Below are positions 61,001-64,000 of a stretch of 64,000 bases of DNA, one piece after another. Both the position numbers and the translations under genes were made by a program. The first letter of the stretch is position 1; each line of letters opens with the position of its first letter. This stretch comes from Rotaria sordida (lineage: Eukaryota; Rotifera; Eurotatoria; Philodinida; Philodinidae), in the NCBI GenBank assembly GCA_905250125.1, contig CAJNOL010000029.1, forward strand, positions 261,358 to 325,357, written 5' to 3'. Below the pieces are notes generated by a model that did no database searches, was not told where the DNA came from, and saw nothing but the letters and a program-made list of their open reading frames with translations.

Positions 61001-63394
61001 TTAAATTTCAAGAAAAAAATAACACTAGAGAAATATTCTCATAAGCACAAAATGAAGTATATATGCTAATCAAAACAAAAAATTTTGAAGTAGAAATGTT
61101 TAACTCTGATCGAACATTCAATTTCGTTGTGATTATATGGCTTAATAAGATATCATAACCTCAAATGCTATGTGCAATTAAAAAACATCATTCGACTCTA
61201 GACAATTTACTGTTACAGAATTTTGAGAAATGTTTTTTTTTTCATTGTAATCGTTTTGAAATTTTAACCATAGATACTTGAAAGTATTCTCCAGAAGTAA
61301 AATTAGCCGTTTCTGTTTTTTAACTTTCTTATCTGAATTTATAGGATTTTGAGAGTCACCACTACAGATTTGGCTCCGAACCTTTACGCATTTCTCTCAT
61401 TAAAAAATAAGCAGATTTTCGAAAACGCTCAACAATACCTGTGAGATATAGTCTGAGGTACCTTTAAAACGATTCTCAGCTAGATCGCATAAAGTTTGAG
61501 AAGGATCGTAATGTACCATCAAGATGCGGTCCTATGGAAAACCAGAATTTTTCCAAAAATGTTTTTCCGCGAACACGTACCTCCTTATTCCAAATGCTCT
61601 ATCTGTGGAAATGGTCAAATCAAAGGAATATCCTTAATCATATTCTAGTTTTACAGCATATTACAATTCTTTTTATCAGTAATAGAAAGAACTGAACAAG
61701 GACTGACTTTCTCGAGTATGAGTACGTATCCATATTTGTTCAGTTTTAGTAATATATTCTAATAAAAGCGTCTCAATTTTATGAAAATTTGTTTCAATTC
61801 AATTTTGAAAACTTCTATTTGAATTTCTATCTTACTTGAAGTTCAATAGCAGCTTGAACAAGTTTCATTCTTAAATAAAATGAAGTTGCACTTGAACATC
61901 GTTCTAATTTAGGTCTTAAACTTTTTAAATCATCCCAAACAAATGTTAATTTCATAAACCATTGAAAATCTGGTAATAAATTATGACCATAATTTTCATC
62001 AACTTCAACCATAGGTAAAACATCTTCATTTGTTACTAATATTCGATCACCATTTAACATAACTGATACTAAATAAAGCCCTCTGACAAAAAACAAAATC
62101 GGTTTTTTTTTTTCGTTCGAATAAAACTTTCTACCGTTTTATCGTTTTTGCTAATCTAGGATAAAATTGAAATAATTGTCGAAGATTTTTTCGAAGATTT
62201 CCATAATTTCGACGAGGATTTCTTCTATTTGATGTATCAGATGATTCTATTTATTAATGAAAAATAATTAATTAATTGTTTTTTTTTTTTTATTAAATAT
62301 TCCAAATAAAACTTACCATTTCCTTCTAATGATTTACTAATTCTAATTCCTTCTCGTTCATTGAAAATTTTATTTAGAATTTCTTCAAAACGTAAATCAT
62401 ACATATTTGTACGTGATATTTTAGAAAATTCTCGCCAATCTTAATAAATATTAAAAAAATATTTTTCTTTATATTTAAATAATATAATAAGAATATACTT
62501 GATGGTATACAATAAGGTGGATTAGCAATATTTGCTTCACCAAAACCTTTCATATTTCCAGCTAATACTCGTACATAACATTTTTGTCCAACAGATAAAT
62601 TTCGAATAATATATTCTCTTGAAAAACAATTTTTAATTATATCAAATGATATTTGATTAAAATATTCATCTGTACTCCATTCAACTAATTAAAAATAATA
62701 ATAATAAGAGATAAAAAAAAAAATAATATTTGAGATAATAAAATTTTACTTTTATATTTAATAACCACAGCTCCATTTGATCGTAATGGTTCATCAAATG
62801 TTACAGTTATATTATCTGAACCTGTAACCATTAAACGAACATTTGTTGGTGCATCGGGAACAACTGAATTAAAATTAAATAGAATTTTTTATTAATAACA
62901 AAAAAAATTTACATCTTTGATAATGAAATTCAAAATTTTTTCGTTTAGATTTTATTATCAATCGAACTAAAGTTTTAACAATGAATACAGAAGAACGAAA
63001 TTTTTTTTCCAGTATTCATAGTTTTTTTTTTCGTCCGAATTTTACAAATATATGTTATTTAAGTGCAAAAAAAAAAGCAAAGATTTTATATTGATTAATT
63101 TAATAATGCAATAGTATCTTATCATTTACATTCTCTTATTTATTACCGAAAGAAAATTCATTTAGTTTTATTTGTCATGAATCTAATTATATTCTTTTAG
63201 GATCAATAGAAACATTAAAAAAAACACCGGCATCATTTGTTATATATTTTGTCATTTTTACCTGCTTGTTCATAATTATCTTTCATTTGAGTTAATGTTA
63301 ATAAACGTTGTTGATTGAATTGTTGTTGTTGTTGATTTTTACTTGTACGACGATGACGTTGTTGTTTGTCACATAATGGTGATAAACGACGTGA
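58031..63394 (-). CDS. ANKFN1: ANKFN1 / wide-awake-type protein, C-terminal part
   Basis: Eleven exons join in frame to the last 801 residues: 63262-63394, 62750-62863, 62499-62684, 62317-62439, 62135-62246, 61836-62082, 60570-60797, 60348-60514, 60159-60292, 59917-60096, 58031-58812. Order: a Gln-rich segment (HRRTSKNQQQQQFNQQ), a fibronectin III domain (VPDAPTNVRLMVTGSDN to CYVRVLAGNMKGFGEAN), then conserved ANKFN1 blocks: GLYLVSVMLNGDRILVTNED, FMKLTFVWDDLKSLR, LHYTYIRDNDGNVVFVLIN, ESGLYVAYLKMQNSVDSIRV, SREEWAWLH. A Ras-association-like region (SLKFIWIRSNQCEYIMEENS) lies near the end. The ankyrin repeats and start must lie beyond 64000. The fly relatives wide awake/banderuola act in sleep timing and asymmetric division. 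The first codon phase is set by the downstream frame. One intron holds a hAT MITE. Confidence 0.88.
59152..59760. mobile_element. hAT-type MITE with 8-bp target duplication
   Basis: The 8-bp direct repeat ATGTGATC flanks the element (59152-59159 and 59753-59760; one extra A precedes the right copy). The termini are perfect inverted repeats TAGGGGTGGACCATT and its complement ending CCACCCCTA at 59751. The interior is non-coding, built from TTAATATTAATG-type words that form a large imperfect palindrome. An 8-bp duplication and (C/T)AGGGGTG-like ends are typical of the hAT superfamily. It sits in an ANKFN1 intron. Confidence 0.85.
59329..59439. repeat. 14-bp tandem repeat inside the hAT MITE
   Basis: About eight near-identical head-to-tail copies of ATTCATTAATATTA. 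Each unit is itself nearly self-complementary (TTAATATTAA). It is internal to the MITE. Confidence 0.85.
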
Positions 63395-64000
63395 CTAGAA
63401 CAAAAAAAATTGATTAGTTGTTTCATATTTCAAGTATTTGAATATTAATTAAAGTACACTTCATGAGATTTTCTAGTATATCAATCTATTTTTATTAAGG
63501 GTGTCTCAAGTAGTACGAACTACAAAAAACAACCGGCCCCTCGAGATTAAAATGTAACTCAATATTTATTTATAATTACAAATGAACTAAATTATATATT
63601 ACTAGTAACTATAGTGAATATACAATATAGACAAAATAATTTTACACAATCCTACAATTGAAAAATTTCAATGGAATAATAATAGTTGTTATTTTCCACC
63701 TATGTAGAACTATTTCACATGGTAGCGATCTTCTTTGCGCTCAAAAATTAAATGACCTCCTTAAATTTTACCTTGTTGAATTGTATATAGAAAGATGCAG
63801 TTTTTGACGCGCTTTCTCCTAATGTTAAAAGATTCTTGGAGGGAATTGCTCTGGTGACACAATTTGTATTTGAGAATCTTGTTCTATCATGATGCATTTA
63901 ACAGATCTAATCAAGATACGTTAATTAATACTAAAAAGGAGGAACCTTTAGTGGCAATATATGTTGTCATAAAGTGTTAAATAAATTTCTCTAAATTTCT
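63395..64000. other. ANKFN1 intron or upstream sequence to window edge
   Basis: No open frame with ankyrin or other recognisable sequence. The acceptor at 63395-63397 (TAG) implies that an upstream exon exists to the right. The content is A/T-rich with no repeat defined. Confidence 0.5.

Overview
The window is AT-rich animal DNA with intron-split genes on both strands. Most introns are 40-100 bp with GT-AG ends; a few run to 1-3 kb. I read it as a bdelloid rotifer (Adineta/Rotaria type). This is an inference from three things: a broken copy of the NAD-arginine ADP-ribosyltransferase family that is strongly expanded in bdelloids, an intron-bearing gene of a bacterial membrane family (YihY/BrkB), and very short introns with A/T-ending codons. 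No database search was possible. I built the gene models by hand from splice sites, and every multi-exon model below keeps its reading frame through all junctions.

Left third, all on the minus strand: an ASPP-family p53/PP1-binding protein (139-5379), a small single-pass membrane protein (5959-6717), a 2.8 kb non-coding stretch with a repeated CG-containing motif, an unrecognised 186-residue protein (9475-10263), a small inverted-repeat element (11366-11560), and a complete 16-exon class 5 semaphorin (12468-19888).

Middle: a repeat-rich gap with a foldback element and a dead ADP-ribosyltransferase gene (23201-24136). Then come nicotinate phosphoribosyltransferase (24963-28979, possibly with alternative 5' exons to 29927) and the Pol III subunit RPC7 (30073-31075) on the minus strand. 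A decayed TRAF-type gene follows, then a tight plus-strand pair: the ER-anchored E2 UBE2J2 (34372-35211) and a NEK6/7 kinase (35368-36867). After another decayed gene lies a membrane protein with two tandem MAM-like units (40725-43503).

Right third: an SFMBT-type Polycomb protein with four MBT domains, SLED and SAM (44029-52778). Two of its introns carry large foldback repeats. Next are a Tc1/mariner remnant beside another palindrome, the BrkB-like gene (55343-56404), and the C-terminal 801 residues of an ANKFN1/wide-awake protein (58031-63394, continuing past the right edge). One ANKFN1 intron holds a hAT-type MITE with an 8-bp target duplication.

The genes are ordinary, mostly single-copy animal genes with no shared pathway. 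The most distinctive feature is the set of imperfect palindromes (about 0.3-1.4 kb) in long introns and gaps; at least two share core sequence.
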